Origin: Halosimplex carlsbadense 2-9-1
GTDB lineage: Archaea > Halobacteriota > Halobacteria > Halobacteriales > Haloarculaceae
NCBI RefSeq assembly: GCF_000337455.1
Contig: NZ_AOIU01000031.1
Span: 196,590 to 260,589 of the forward strand
Length of the DNA stretch: 64,000 nucleotides
Direction of reading: 5' to 3'
Part shown: positions 51,494-59,373 of the stretch, piece by piece
How the letters are laid out: each line of letters begins with the position of its first letter
Position numbering within the stretch: position 1 is the stretch's first letter
The notes under the pieces: model-generated
Seen by the model: the letters and a program-made list of their open reading frames with translations, nothing else
Databases searched by the model: none
Told to the model about the DNA's origin: nothing
Position numbers and translations under genes: made by a program

Positions 51494-52764
51494 GCGGTCG
51501 TCACCCCCCCGAACAGGCCGTCAGGCCGGATCACCAGCACGAGGATCATGATCGCGAACGCCGCCGCCGTCGAGAACGACGACGGGATCCACACCAGCGA
51601 GACGGACTGGGTGAGCCCGATGAGCAGGCCGCCGACCATCGCGCCGTATATCGACCCGATCCCGCCGAGGATGACCGCGGCGAAAATCAGGAGGAGCAGC
51701 ACCCAGCCGAGGTTGTACGACAGCGTCCCGCGTTCGAGCGCCATCAGGAAGCCGGCGGCGCCGGCGAGGCCGCCGCCGATGACCCAGGTCGCGCGAACGA
51801 CGCGCTCGGTCGGGATACCGGTGACCCGGGCCAGGTCCTCGTTGTCGGCCATCGCGCGCATGGCCTTGCCGAGTTTCGTCCGCTGGAGCGCGAGGTGCAA
51901 CGCGACCATCAGCGCCAGCGACGTGACGACCAGCGTCGCCTCGGCGCTCGTGACCGAGAGGATCTCGGCGGTGTAGCTCCCGAAGTCCAGCCCCGGGAGT
52001 TCGACGTAGAAGGCGTCGCTCGGGACGTTGTCGTTGGCGGCGAGGACGATCGTCGACCGCTCGGTCGCCAGCGCGAGTTTCCCGCTCACGCCGGCGAGGA
52101 TCAGTTTCGACCCGCCGGCGGTCAGCCCGCGGTTGGTCGGCCCGAAGAAGAAGACGATCAGGTACCGCAGCGCGAGCGCGACGCCGATGCTCGCGATCAG
52201 GACGGCGATCCCGCTCTGGTCGCGCATGGGCCGGAAGACGACCCGGTCCAGGGCGAGCGAGACGGCGATCGTCGCGACCACCGCGACGACGAGCCCGGCG
52301 AACACCGCCAGCGGGTTCGACAGGGCGTTGACCGACAGGTCCGCCGCGCTCGGGCCGTCGGGACCGAACCCGAGCGTCCCGAGGAAGAGGACGTTGCCGT
52401 CGAGGAGGCCCGACCCGAGGCCCGCGAGCAGCCACGCGACGGCCCAGCCGGCGAACGCGCCGGTCGTGATGTAGTCACCGTGGGCGAAGTTCGCGAAGCT
52501 CAGGATGCTGTAGGTCATCGAGAGGCCGATCCCGGCCAGTCCGATCCCCAGGCCGACGACCACGCCGTTCCAGACGAGCGTGATCAGCCGGCTCGCGGCG
52601 AGCGTCCCCCCGAAGAGCTTGACCGACCCGATCGCCACCTCGACCCCGAAGATCTTCAGCAGGAGGTCGACGCAGAGACCGAGGACGAACAGCCCGAACA
52701 GCGCCGTCTTCGGTCGCTCTGCGACCTCCAGTCGGAGGTCGGCGACGCGGTCAGCGGTCGCCAT
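51490..52764 (-). CDS. branched-chain-type ABC permease, LivH type (second system)
   Basis: A 424-residue membrane subunit and first gene of the operon. The motif GIGLSMTYSILSFANFAHGDYITTGAF contains the family NFAHG. The coupling loop TKLGKAMRAMADNEDLARVTGIPTERV and the final LGGIGSIYGAMVGGLLIG are typical. Compared with bacterial LivH it has an N-terminal membrane segment (about 20-45) and long inserts around 125-150 and 225-275, probably extracellular. ATG 52764 is chosen over GTG 52782. The 236 bases upstream show no strong TATA box. Confidence 0.92.
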   Translation of the reverse strand: MATADRVADLRLEVAERPKTALFGLFVLGLCVDLLLKIFGVEVAIGSVKLFGGTLAASRLITLVWNGVVVGLGIGLAGIGLSMTYSILSFANFAHGDYITTGAFAGWAVAWLLAGLGSGLLDGNVLFLGTLGFGPDGPSAADLSVNALSNPLAVFAGLVVAVVATIAVSLALDRVVFRPMRDQSGIAVLIASIGVALALRYLIVFFFGPTNRGLTAGGSKLILAGVSGKLALATERSTIVLAANDNVPSDAFYVELPGLDFGSYTAEILSVTSAEATLVVTSLALMVALHLALQRTKLGKAMRAMADNEDLARVTGIPTERVVRATWVIGGGLAGAAGFLMALERGTLSYNLGWVLLLLIFAAVILGGIGSIYGAMVGGLLIGLTQSVSLVWIPSSFSTAAAFAIMILVLVIRPDGLFGGVTTA

Positions 52765-53000
52765 GGCTCCACGGTGGCGCACGGGCCTGTGCCGCGGCAG
52801 TTCGACACCGGCGACGAGCCGTCCCGCGCTCGCGCTGGCGGTTCGACCACCCCACGCACCGCCTCCGACCCGACCCCCGGCACCGAATCGTGTGGTTTGA
52901 AAACATACCTTACAGGCAGTGGAGACGCCGAGGGGGTAAAGCTCTTCGACGCCGCCGGCCGAAAGGCTTAGTCCGTGCCGGGTGTCACACCGGCCACCGG

Positions 53001-53483
53001 ATGGAGATCGAACTCGCCACGGTGGCCCAGGCCGAACGCGTCACCGACCTGTGGGTCGACCTCGCCGACGAACAGACCCAGCACGACTCGCACGTCCTCG
53101 CCGAGCGCAACCGGGGGTCGGTCGCCGACGAACTCGCCCGCCACGCCGTCACCGACCGCCTCGTCGTCGCTACCGACGACGGCGAGATCGTCGGGTTCGT
53201 CATGTTCACGCTCGACCGCGGCAGCTACGAGATGGACGTGACCCAGGGCATCGTCGAGAACCTCTACGTCGTCCCCGAACGGCGCGACCAGGGCATCGGC
53301 TCGGAGCTGCTGGAAACCGCCGAGCGCCGGCTCGGCGAACTGGGGGCGGACGCCGTCACGCTGGAGGCGATGGCGGACAACCTCGCCGCCCGTCGGTTCT
53401 ACCGGCGCCACGGCTACGACACCCACCGCGTCCAGCTGGAGCGATCGCTGGAAACCGATACCCACTCAAAGGAGGGCCAGTAA
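53001..53483 (+). CDS. GNAT-family N-acetyltransferase
   Basis: A 160-residue acetyltransferase. The acetyl-CoA loop is PERRDQGIGSELLETAERRL, the canonical Arg/Gln-x-x-Gly-x-Gly/Ala motif. The motif A strand is VENLYVVPE, and the family end RRFYRRHGYDTHRVQLER shows Phe-Tyr and a Gly-Tyr turn. The first 60 residues form the variable substrate half. The TATA-like GGCTTAGTC near 52964-52972 is about 33 bases upstream of ATG 53001. It lies 11 bases before tRNA-Thr. Acceptor (protein, antibiotic or metabolite) unknown. Confidence 0.9.
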   Translation: MEIELATVAQAERVTDLWVDLADEQTQHDSHVLAERNRGSVADELARHAVTDRLVVATDDGEIVGFVMFTLDRGSYEMDVTQGIVENLYVVPERRDQGIGSELLETAERRLGELGADAVTLEAMADNLAARRFYRRHGYDTHRVQLERSLETDTHSKEGQ

Positions 53484-53494
53484 CGCCTACCTGC

Positions 53495-53568
53495 GCCAGG
53501 GGAGCTTGGGCGGTTCAAGCACTCGACTTGTAATCGAGATTCCCGGGGTTCAAATCCCTGCCCTGGCT
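53495..53568 (+). tRNA. tRNA-Thr (TGT)
   Basis: Cloverleaf folds by hand. Acceptor stem is GCCAGGG (53495-53501) with CCCTGGC (53561-53567). D stem is GCTT/AAGC (53504-53507, 53517-53520). Anticodon stem is CTCGA/TCGAG around loop CTTGTAA (53527-53533), anticodon TGT. The variable loop is five bases, and the T stem CGGGG/CCCTG surrounds TTCAAAT. The discriminator base is T, as reported for haloarchaeal threonine tRNAs. No CCA is encoded and no intron is seen. No repeated tRNA fragment was noticed nearby that would mark an integrated element. Confidence 0.95.
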
Positions 53569-53599
53569 TCGATGCGGTTTCTACGCCGACGCCGGCCGC

Positions 53600-53785
53600 T
53601 CAGGCGCCCTCTTCGAGCGGATTGTACGCGCCGTTGATGTCCCATTCGTGGAGACAGAAGGGATCGCCCGAAAGCCGTTCGCCGTCGCGCTCGACGACGG
53701 CCCAGGTGCCCGAATCGTCGTTCCAGACGTCGGTTCGACCGCAGCGCTCGCACTCTCGTTCTCGTGGGGGGACGATAGTTGTCAT
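53600..53785 (-). CDS. HEWD family small zinc protein
   Basis: A 61-residue haloarchaeal protein. One CxxC (CERCG) near residues 12-16 and a later Cys-Leu-His followed by the name-giving HEWD sequence (CLHEWDING) probably bind one zinc. The rest is a short beta-rich domain (TWAVVERDGERLSG). TTAATTA (minus sense, 53810-53816) lies 28 bases before ATG 53785, supporting this start and a leaderless message. It is convergent with tRNA-Thr and divergent from the PEBP-family gene. Function not known. Confidence 0.85.
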   Translation of the reverse strand: MTTIVPPRERECERCGRTDVWNDDSGTWAVVERDGERLSGDPFCLHEWDINGAYNPLEEGA

Positions 53786-53875
53786 ACATCACCCTCTCTC
53801 ACGGGGGGTAATTAATCTCGCGGGCTCGGATCGGCGACCCCCAGGCTGAAAGGGCGACCGGGCGTAGCGACGGCC

Positions 53876-54451
53876 ATGCTTTCGAGACGGCGACTGCTGG
53901 CCGCGGGCGGGGCGGCGGTGGTCGCGGGCTGTGGCTCCGGACCCGACGAGCGGACGGCGACCGAGGACGACGGATCCGGCGGGTACGAACCGCTCGTCGT
54001 TCGGCCCAGTGGCTTCGAGGACGAGGGGACGATCCCCCGGAAGTACACCGGTGTCGGCGACGACGTCTCCCCGCCGATGACCGTCGAGAACGTGCCTGCG
54101 AAGGCCGAGACGTTGGCCATCGTCCTCGACGACCCGGACGCGAACGAATTTCTGCACTGGCTGATCTGGAACGTCCCGGCCGACACCGACGAGATTCCGG
54201 AGGGTATCCCCCAGTCCGGAACGGTCGACTCGCTCGGCGGCGCACGACAGGGGACCAACGACTTCGGCGAGGTCGGGTACCGCGGTCCGTTGCCGCCCGA
54301 GGGCGACGCCGCTCACACCTACCAGTTCACCACGTACGCCGTCGATACGTCGCTGGAACTGGCGGCCGGTGCGGACCGCGGAGAACTCGACTCGGCGCTC
54401 GACGGCCACGTCATCGACCGGTATCCGTTCGTCGCCACGTTCGAGCGCTGA
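53876..54451 (+). CDS. YbhB/YbcL (PEBP) family lipoprotein
   Basis: A 191-residue phosphatidylethanolamine-binding-protein-like protein. The signal has a triple arginine start (LSRRRLLAAGG) and lipobox VAGC. The PEBP fold shows TIPRKYTGVGDDVSPPM, then LAIVLDDPDANEFLHWLIWNVPADT, containing the Asp-Pro-Asp and His-Trp residues of the ligand pocket, and later GYRGPLPPEG. The family is called Raf-kinase-inhibitor-like after eukaryotic relatives; prokaryotic members have no settled function. It is exported and membrane-anchored. Confidence 0.9.
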   Translation: MLSRRRLLAAGGAAVVAGCGSGPDERTATEDDGSGGYEPLVVRPSGFEDEGTIPRKYTGVGDDVSPPMTVENVPAKAETLAIVLDDPDANEFLHWLIWNVPADTDEIPEGIPQSGTVDSLGGARQGTNDFGEVGYRGPLPPEGDAAHTYQFTTYAVDTSLELAAGADRGELDSALDGHVIDRYPFVATFER

Positions 54452-54541
54452 TCGATTGACGATCCGGAACTCGGTCGGAACTATTATCCCTAGAAGATCC
54501 TTGAAGCAACGCTTTTCGTGACACACGTCCACGTATATCAC

Positions 54542-54685
54542 ATGTACAGCGAAGATCCGTACACAGCGACGAAATCGCGGTACGAGTGCGTGGAGTGTCT
54601 GCACAGAGTGACGACAGAGGAGACGCTGGGAGCCTGTCCGGAGTGTGGCGGGCGCGTGAAGAACGTGGCAGTGCCGCGAGAGTGA
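54542..54685 (+). CDS. small rubrerythrin-like zinc-ribbon protein
   Basis: A 47-residue protein beginning MYSEDPYTATKSRYECVECL and ending CPECGGRVKNVAVPRE. Two knuckles (CVEC near 16-19, CPEC near 32-35) make a rubredoxin/rubrerythrin-type ribbon without a diiron domain. Short proteins of this shape ending in VPRE-like residues are conserved in haloarchaea. The ATG at 54542 is the only in-frame start shortly before the first cysteine pair. Function unknown; single-domain ribbons often bind zinc or iron and partner proteins. Confidence 0.75.
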   Translation: MYSEDPYTATKSRYECVECLHRVTTEETLGACPECGGRVKNVAVPRE

Positions 54686-54710
54686 CCGCGCGCGGGCGAC
54701 GCTCGGCGGG

Positions 54711-55172
54711 CTACTCGCCGAAGTCGGGGAGGTCGTCGGGCGCCTCGTACTCGGTTTCCCACTCGATGTAGTCGTCTTTGAGCACGTCGCAGACCTCCTG
54801 CCCGAGTTCGGTCAGGCCGGCGTTGATCGCCGAGACGGTGCCCCAGGAGTCGAGATCGGGGTGGATGTCCATCTGTTTCCAGTCCTCCGGGAGCCCGGGC
54901 GCGTGGTAGCCGACGCGCTCGGCGTACGAATCCCAGAAGAAGTCGAACCGTTCCATCAGGTCGAGGTCGACGACGATGGCGTAGTCCTCGGCGCTCATCC
55001 CCGTGTCTTCGGCCCATGTCTCGAACGCGCGGTCCCAGGCGCCGTCCCGGAGGTACTGTTCGATCTCGTCGCGGCGGTAGTCGGTGTCGTCGACGACCTG
55101 CGCGTCCTCGTACTCGTTGGGGTCGATGGTCTCCAGTTCCGGCGGCTCCGGCGGGTCGGCGTCGAGAGGCAT
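54711..55172 (-). CDS. conserved acidic haloarchaeal protein, function unknown
   Basis: A 153-residue strongly acidic protein (pI clearly low, many Asp and Glu). The N-terminus is Pro-rich (DADPPEPPELETIDP), followed by a helical region with several Trp and Tyr residues (GAWDRAFETWAEDTG, FDFFWDSYAERVGYH, DYIEWETEYEAPDD). Only one Cys and no membrane helix. ACTTATCC (minus sense, about 55196-55203) lies 28 bases before ATG 55172, so the start is well supported. I know no domain with this pattern. It lies between two small operons with no obvious functional link. Confidence 0.7.
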   Translation of the reverse strand: MPLDADPPEPPELETIDPNEYEDAQVVDDTDYRRDEIEQYLRDGAWDRAFETWAEDTGMSAEDYAIVVDLDLMERFDFFWDSYAERVGYHAPGLPEDWKQMDIHPDLDSWGTVSAINAGLTELGQEVCDVLKDDYIEWETEYEAPDDLPDFGE

Positions 55173-55265
55173 GGTCCGAGATAGGAGCGGTCGGCGGATA
55201 AGTCCACGTGTACCCGTCGCGGCGGCCGACCGAGGGCCGACCGCCGACCGGTCGTGTCCGCCGGT

Positions 55266-55718
55266 TCAGGACGAACTCTCCTTGTTGTCGCCGTCGATGG
55301 CGTCGGTGCGGAGCCGTTCGCCCTCCTCGGTGGCGACGGTGAGTTCGGGCACTTCGACGGGGTCGCTGTCGTCGTCGATGGCGACGTAGACGGAGTACGA
55401 TTCGGTGGTGAGTTCGCGCTCGCCCGAGCGGGGGTTCTCCCGGAAGACCCGCAGGCGGACCCGCACACTCGAACGCCCGGTCTCGTAGACGTAGGCCTCG
55501 ACGAGGGCGGTCTCGCCGACGGGGATGGGCTGGAGGAAGTCGACCTGGTCCATCCGGGCGGTGACGCAGTCGCGGCCGGCGAAGCGCATGGCCGCCATGG
55601 CGCCCACCTCGTCCATCCACTTGAGCACGTTCCCGCCGTGGGTGGTCCCCAGGGAGTTGGCGTGGTTCGGCTGGACCATGTAGCGATTCTCCAGGAACGT
55701 GTCCATCAGGTCTGGCAT
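55266..55718 (-). CDS. acyl-CoA thioesterase, hotdog fold
   Basis: A 150-residue hotdog-fold thioesterase of the cytosolic long-chain acyl-CoA hydrolase type. The key stretch is VQPNHANSLGTTHGGNVLKWMDEVGAMAA, with Asn-Ser-Leu-Gly-Thr and His-Gly-Gly preceding the hotdog helix and its catalytic Asp/Glu. Another block is VDFLQPIPVGETALVEAYV. The C-terminus is charged. ATG 55718 is taken; ATG 55703 is possible. It is divergent from the geranylgeranyl-reductase-family gene, and both could act on lipid-like thioesters or isoprenoids, but a link is inference. Confidence 0.88.
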   Translation of the reverse strand: MPDLMDTFLENRYMVQPNHANSLGTTHGGNVLKWMDEVGAMAAMRFAGRDCVTARMDQVDFLQPIPVGETALVEAYVYETGRSSVRVRLRVFRENPRSGERELTTESYSVYVAIDDDSDPVEVPELTVATEEGERLRTDAIDGDNKESSS

Positions 55719-55850
55719 CGACGGCGGTTGGACGGGCTGGCTGATATGGCTGACCGTTCGGGCAGTTCGGGCTTGGAGGTCCGCGGACGTGTCGTTCACC
55801 GCTGGCACTCGCCTTCGGGAGCGCCTCACGTCGCCCGGAACCCAGGGGGA

Positions 55851-55856
55851 TTTATA
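55851..55856 (+). promoter_or_regulatory. TATA box of the geranylgeranyl-reductase-family gene
   Basis: TTTATA centred about 27 bases before ATG 55881, implying a leaderless message. Confidence 0.6.
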
Positions 55857-55880
55857 CTTCGGCGAGGCAGGGGTAGGCGT

Positions 55881-57242
55881 ATGAACCGCGCAGACGTTGC
55901 GATCGTGGGCGGCGGCCCTGCCGGCACGGCTGCGGCGTGGGCGGCCGCCGACGAGGGGGCCGACGCCGTCGTCGTCGAGAAGGGCGTCCCCAGAGCGGAC
56001 CGAGAGCGACTCGGCCCCGACTCGACGGACGCCGCCGGGATGCTCGACTACTGGCTGGAGATCATGGACATCCCGGCCGAGGAGCTCCCCGACGACGTGA
56101 TTTTGAGCGTCCTCGACGGCGCCGAGTTCATCGGGCCGAGTGAGTCGGTCACGCTCGAATCGACCGGTATCGACTCGTCGTACGACCACTTCGGCTTCGC
56201 CTTCCACCGCGCGAAGTTCGACGACTGGCTCCGCGACCACGCCGAGAACGCCGGCGGCCGATACGAGGTCGGCACGAGCGTCAAATCCGTCGACACCGAC
56301 CTGTCGGGCGACCCGCGCCACACGCTCACTCTCGCCGACGGCGAGCAGATCGGGGCCGACTACCTGATCCTCGCCGACGGCCCCCAGCGGACGGTCACGA
56401 CCGGCGTCCTCGACCAGTTCCTGCCCGGGAGTCGGAGCGTCTCCGATTACCTCTCGCCCGACCAGGCGAACCACATCGCCTATCAGGAACACCGGCGCGT
56501 CCCCGAGGAGCTGTTCGACCCCGCCCACATCAAGTTCTGGTGGGGCGTCATCCCGGGCCACACCGCCTACCCGTGGATCTTCCCGAACGACGACAACGTC
56601 GCCCGCGTCGGCCTGACGATGCCTATCGGGATGGATCTCGCCGACGTGGCGAATCCCGAATCGTACGCGCTGCTCGACCCCGACGACGAGGGGATCCCGG
56701 CCGGGGCGACCTACCTCGAGCGACTGCTCGAACGGGAGTATCCGGGCTACGACCTCGACGACTTCCCGCTCGTCGAGGACCGGGGCAAACGGGGCGGGAC
56801 CGAAGCCTATCCGATCTCATCGACGCGGCCGATCGACTCGCCGACGAGCGCGGGGATCGCCGTCGTCGGCGGCGCGATGGGCACCACGTCGGCGTTCCAC
56901 GAGGGCGGCGACCACGTGGCCGTCCGCACGGGCAAGATCGCCGGCGAACTCGCCGCCAACGACCAGCTGCTGCGGTACAACGGCCGCTGGAAGAAGGCCA
57001 TCGGCGAGGAGATTCTGCGAAACGTCACCTTCGCGGAGGTCGTCCGCGGCTGGGAGCCGGCCGACTGGGACCGCATCTTCGCCGCGACCCGGGCGATGAA
57101 ACACCGGGGCGGCTACGACTGGGGCGGCGCGCTGAAGTCGGGCACGACCGCGCTGAAGCTCGTCGCCGACTACCGGTGGACGAAACGAGGCTTCGGCGAC
57201 GGGAAGTACGTGCAGTTGCGACAGGACGAGTACGAAGTGTAG
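55881..57242 (+). CDS. geranylgeranyl-reductase-family flavoprotein
   Basis: A 453-residue FAD enzyme of the geranylgeranyl reductase family, which saturates isoprenoid chains such as those of archaeal ether lipids. The FAD motif is VAIVGGGPAGTAAAWAAADEGADAVVVEK. A second FAD-binding strand is ADYLILADGPQRTVT. The family PxxYxWxF-like motif reads HTAYPWIFPNDD, followed by VARVGLTMP, and the C-terminal GG-rich FAD contact is IAVVGGAMGTTSAFHEGGDH. The mid-region is longer than in digeranylgeranylglycerophospholipid reductase, so a different isoprenoid substrate is possible. Haloarchaea usually carry several paralogues. Confidence 0.88.
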   Translation: MNRADVAIVGGGPAGTAAAWAAADEGADAVVVEKGVPRADRERLGPDSTDAAGMLDYWLEIMDIPAEELPDDVILSVLDGAEFIGPSESVTLESTGIDSSYDHFGFAFHRAKFDDWLRDHAENAGGRYEVGTSVKSVDTDLSGDPRHTLTLADGEQIGADYLILADGPQRTVTTGVLDQFLPGSRSVSDYLSPDQANHIAYQEHRRVPEELFDPAHIKFWWGVIPGHTAYPWIFPNDDNVARVGLTMPIGMDLADVANPESYALLDPDDEGIPAGATYLERLLEREYPGYDLDDFPLVEDRGKRGGTEAYPISSTRPIDSPTSAGIAVVGGAMGTTSAFHEGGDHVAVRTGKIAGELAANDQLLRYNGRWKKAIGEEILRNVTFAEVVRGWEPADWDRIFAATRAMKHRGGYDWGGALKSGTTALKLVADYRWTKRGFGDGKYVQLRQDEYEV

Positions 57243-57270
57243 GCCCGCGACTGGGGGGTTTTCACCGGTT

Positions 57271-57627
57271 TCAGCAAGGCACGACGCTGTCCCCGCTCAC
57301 CCGCGTCTCGTTCTCGGCGGTGACGCGGTAGACGGCCTCCGAAGCGCCGTCTTCCTCAGTACTGTTCGTCCCGTAGAAGTAGGGGTGTCTCACCTCGACG
57401 TAGACGCCGCCGTCGGTTCGGTTGACGACCGAACTCTCCGCCTCGACGATCGGACTGGAAGTCCCCCAGCTCTCGACGCAGGAGGCGTTCTCGAACTCCG
57501 CCGAGAGGTACCGTTCCTCGGCGTCCAGCGCGCGCTGTTCCGCATCGATGCCCGACTGACAGCCCGAGACGGCGGCGAGGAAGACGAGGAGAGCGACGGA
57601 GACCTCGACTCGAACCCTCGTTTCCAT
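57271..57627 (-). CDS. small lipoprotein, function unknown
   Basis: A 118-residue exported protein. The signal VEVSVALLVFLAAVSGC ends at a good lipobox (VSGC). A helical stretch (DAEQRALDAEERYLSAEFENA) and a beta-rich domain follow, with Cys residues in ASCVESW and at the very C-terminus (VVPC) that could form a disulphide. Two N-glycosylation sequons are visible (NRT, NST). ACTTAG (minus sense, about 57649-57655) lies near 26 bases before ATG 57627. It is convergent with the preceding gene. No family recognised. Confidence 0.7.
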   Translation of the reverse strand: METRVRVEVSVALLVFLAAVSGCQSGIDAEQRALDAEERYLSAEFENASCVESWGTSSPIVEAESSVVNRTDGGVYVEVRHPYFYGTNSTEEDGASEAVYRVTAENETRVSGDSVVPC

Positions 57628-57693
57628 ACCCGTGGAAACGTATCGTCCGCTAAGTGTTTTCTGTCTGACTCGGCGACGACTCGCAACCGACGG

Positions 57694-58473
57694 CTACCCG
57701 TCGGGGAACCGCACGGAGTGTCGCAGCGTCCCTACGTCGTCGATCTCGATCTCCACCTCGTCGCCGTCCGAGAGCGGGCCGACGCCCTCCGGGGTGCCCG
57801 TGGCGATCACGTCGCCCGGTTCGAGGGTCATGTAGGTCGTGATCTCCTCGATGAGTTCCGGGATGGAGAAGATCATCTTGTCGATCGATTCCGATTGGCG
57901 GACCTCGCCGTTGACGCGGGCCTCGATGGTCGCGTCGTCGGCGAGGTGTTCGGGCGTGGCGATGACCGGGCCCATCGGTGCGGCGCCGTCGAAGGCCTTG
58001 CCGCGGACCCAGTTCTGCTCGCGGTCCTGGTCGTCGCGATTCGAGAGGTCGTTGAACGGGGTGTAGCCGGCGATCACGTCGTCGGCGGTGGCGGCGTCGA
58101 CGTTGCGACACTGTTCGCCGATGACGACGCCGAGTTCGGCCTCGTGTTCGATCCGCTCCTTGCCGGCGGGGAGCGTGACGGTGCTGTTGTGGGTCGCGAC
58201 GGTGTTGGGCGTCTTGAGAAAGAGGAGCGGACGGTCGGGGATCTCCTCGTCGCGCTCGTCGGCGTGATCGGCGTAGTTGCGGCCGACGCAGACGATCTTG
58301 GTCGGTTCGCAGGGGGCGAGTACGTCCACCTCGTCGGGGTCGAACGTCTCGTCGCCGAAGGCGATGCGTCCGTACGGGCCCGCCGCGGCGGTGACCACCT
58401 CCTCCCCGTCCCTGACCGTCCACCGACCGCCGCGGACGTTACCGGCAGAATCGCGAAAGCGGACGCGTCTCAT
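57694..58473 (-). CDS. fumarylacetoacetate hydrolase (FAH) family protein
   Basis: A 259-residue FAH-fold enzyme, the family of hydrolases and decarboxylases acting on 2-oxo or dioxo acids. The motif CVGRNYADHADE starts the domain. Metal ligands are in ERIEHEAELGVVIG (Glu-x-Glu), and the following Asp is in GYTPFNDLSNRDDQ. Catalytic Lys and Gly are in VRGKAFDGAAPMGP, then IATGTPEGVGP ends the fold. In haloarchaea related proteins act in sugar-acid or aromatic degradation, or as acylpyruvase or oxaloacetate decarboxylase. CTTATC (minus sense, about 58497-58502) is placed about 27 bases before ATG 58473. Confidence 0.9.
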   Translation of the reverse strand: MRRVRFRDSAGNVRGGRWTVRDGEEVVTAAAGPYGRIAFGDETFDPDEVDVLAPCEPTKIVCVGRNYADHADERDEEIPDRPLLFLKTPNTVATHNSTVTLPAGKERIEHEAELGVVIGEQCRNVDAATADDVIAGYTPFNDLSNRDDQDREQNWVRGKAFDGAAPMGPVIATPEHLADDATIEARVNGEVRQSESIDKMIFSIPELIEEITTYMTLEPGDVIATGTPEGVGPLSDGDEVEIEIDDVGTLRHSVRFPDG

Positions 58474-58590
58474 GGCCGGGATATCTGCGGGCGGACTGAT
58501 AAGCGTTTTCAGAGCGATACATGTTGACACACCTCGGCCGAGAGTCGAGTGACCGAACGGCTTTTGAGACGGGCCACAGTAGCCGGCGGC

Positions 58591-59373
58591 ATGAACCTGC
58601 TCGTGGTCGGCGCCGGCGAGATGGGGCGGTGGTTCGCCCGGACGGTCGCCGCCGGGACCCCCGACCCGCCGGCCGTCGCGTTCACCGACACCGACCCGAG
58701 CGCCGCGCGCGAGGCCGCCACCCGTCTCTCGGCGGAGGGCACGGACGCCCGCGCCGTCCCGACCGACGTCGACGAGCGCTTCGACGTTATCTGCTTCGCC
58801 GTCCCGATCCCCGCCGTCGAGTCGGTCGTCCCGACGTACGCCGACCGGGCCGACCGGGCGCTCGTCGACGTCTCGGGCGTGATGGGGCCCGCTCTCGACG
58901 CGATGGAAGCGGCCGGTCCGGACCTGGAACGGGTGAGTCTTCACCCGCTGTTCGCCGCCGCGAACGCGCCGGGCAACGTCGCCGTCGTCGCGCACGCCCC
59001 CGGTCCCGTGACCGACGAGGTCCGCGCGGCGCTCGCCGACGCCGGCAACGACCCCTTCGAGACGACCGCCCGGGAACACGATCGTTCGATGGAGACCGTG
59101 CAGGGGCGTGCTCACGCGGCCGTCCTCGCCTTCGGCCTCGCCGCCGAACCCGTCGCCGACGAGTTCGGGACGCCGGTCTCGGAGGCGCTGTTCGACGTGC
59201 TGGAGACGGTGACCGGCAACGATCCGGGCGTCTACGCCGACATCCAGGACGCCTTCGACGGCGCCGAGAGCGTGGCCGAGGCGGCACGGCGGATCGCCGA
59301 CGCCGACCGCGATACCTTCGAGGGGCTGTACGAGAAGGCCGGCGAGCCGACGACACTGGGTGAAGAGCGATGA
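58591..59373 (+). CDS. tyrA: TyrA-like prephenate dehydrogenase
   Basis: A 260-residue NAD(P)-dependent dehydrogenase of the prephenate dehydrogenase family, making the tyrosine precursor 4-hydroxyphenylpyruvate. The N-terminal fold is MNLLVVGAGEMGRWFARTVAA; the substrate region has VSLHPLFAAANAPGNVAVVAH, where the family catalytic His-Pro lies; the C-terminal helical domain includes SMETVQGRAHAAVLAFG. ATG 58591 is chosen because GCTTTTGAG near 58559-58567 is about 28 bases upstream. The stop overlaps the methyltransferase start by ATGA, which is odd for an amino-acid enzyme. Confidence 0.85.
   Translation: MNLLVVGAGEMGRWFARTVAAGTPDPPAVAFTDTDPSAAREAATRLSAEGTDARAVPTDVDERFDVICFAVPIPAVESVVPTYADRADRALVDVSGVMGPALDAMEAAGPDLERVSLHPLFAAANAPGNVAVVAHAPGPVTDEVRAALADAGNDPFETTAREHDRSMETVQGRAHAAVLAFGLAAEPVADEFGTPVSEALFDVLETVTGNDPGVYADIQDAFDGAESVAEAARRIADADRDTFEGLYEKAGEPTTLGEER

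Noticed and set aside
49121-51976. 951-codon open frame antisense to the livFGM genes
   Set aside because: Ser/Arg-rich, no motif, entirely opposite strongly supported transporter genes.
53495-53568. tRNA-Thr as attachment site of an integrated element
   Set aside because: No integrase and no repeated 3' tRNA fragment seen on either side.
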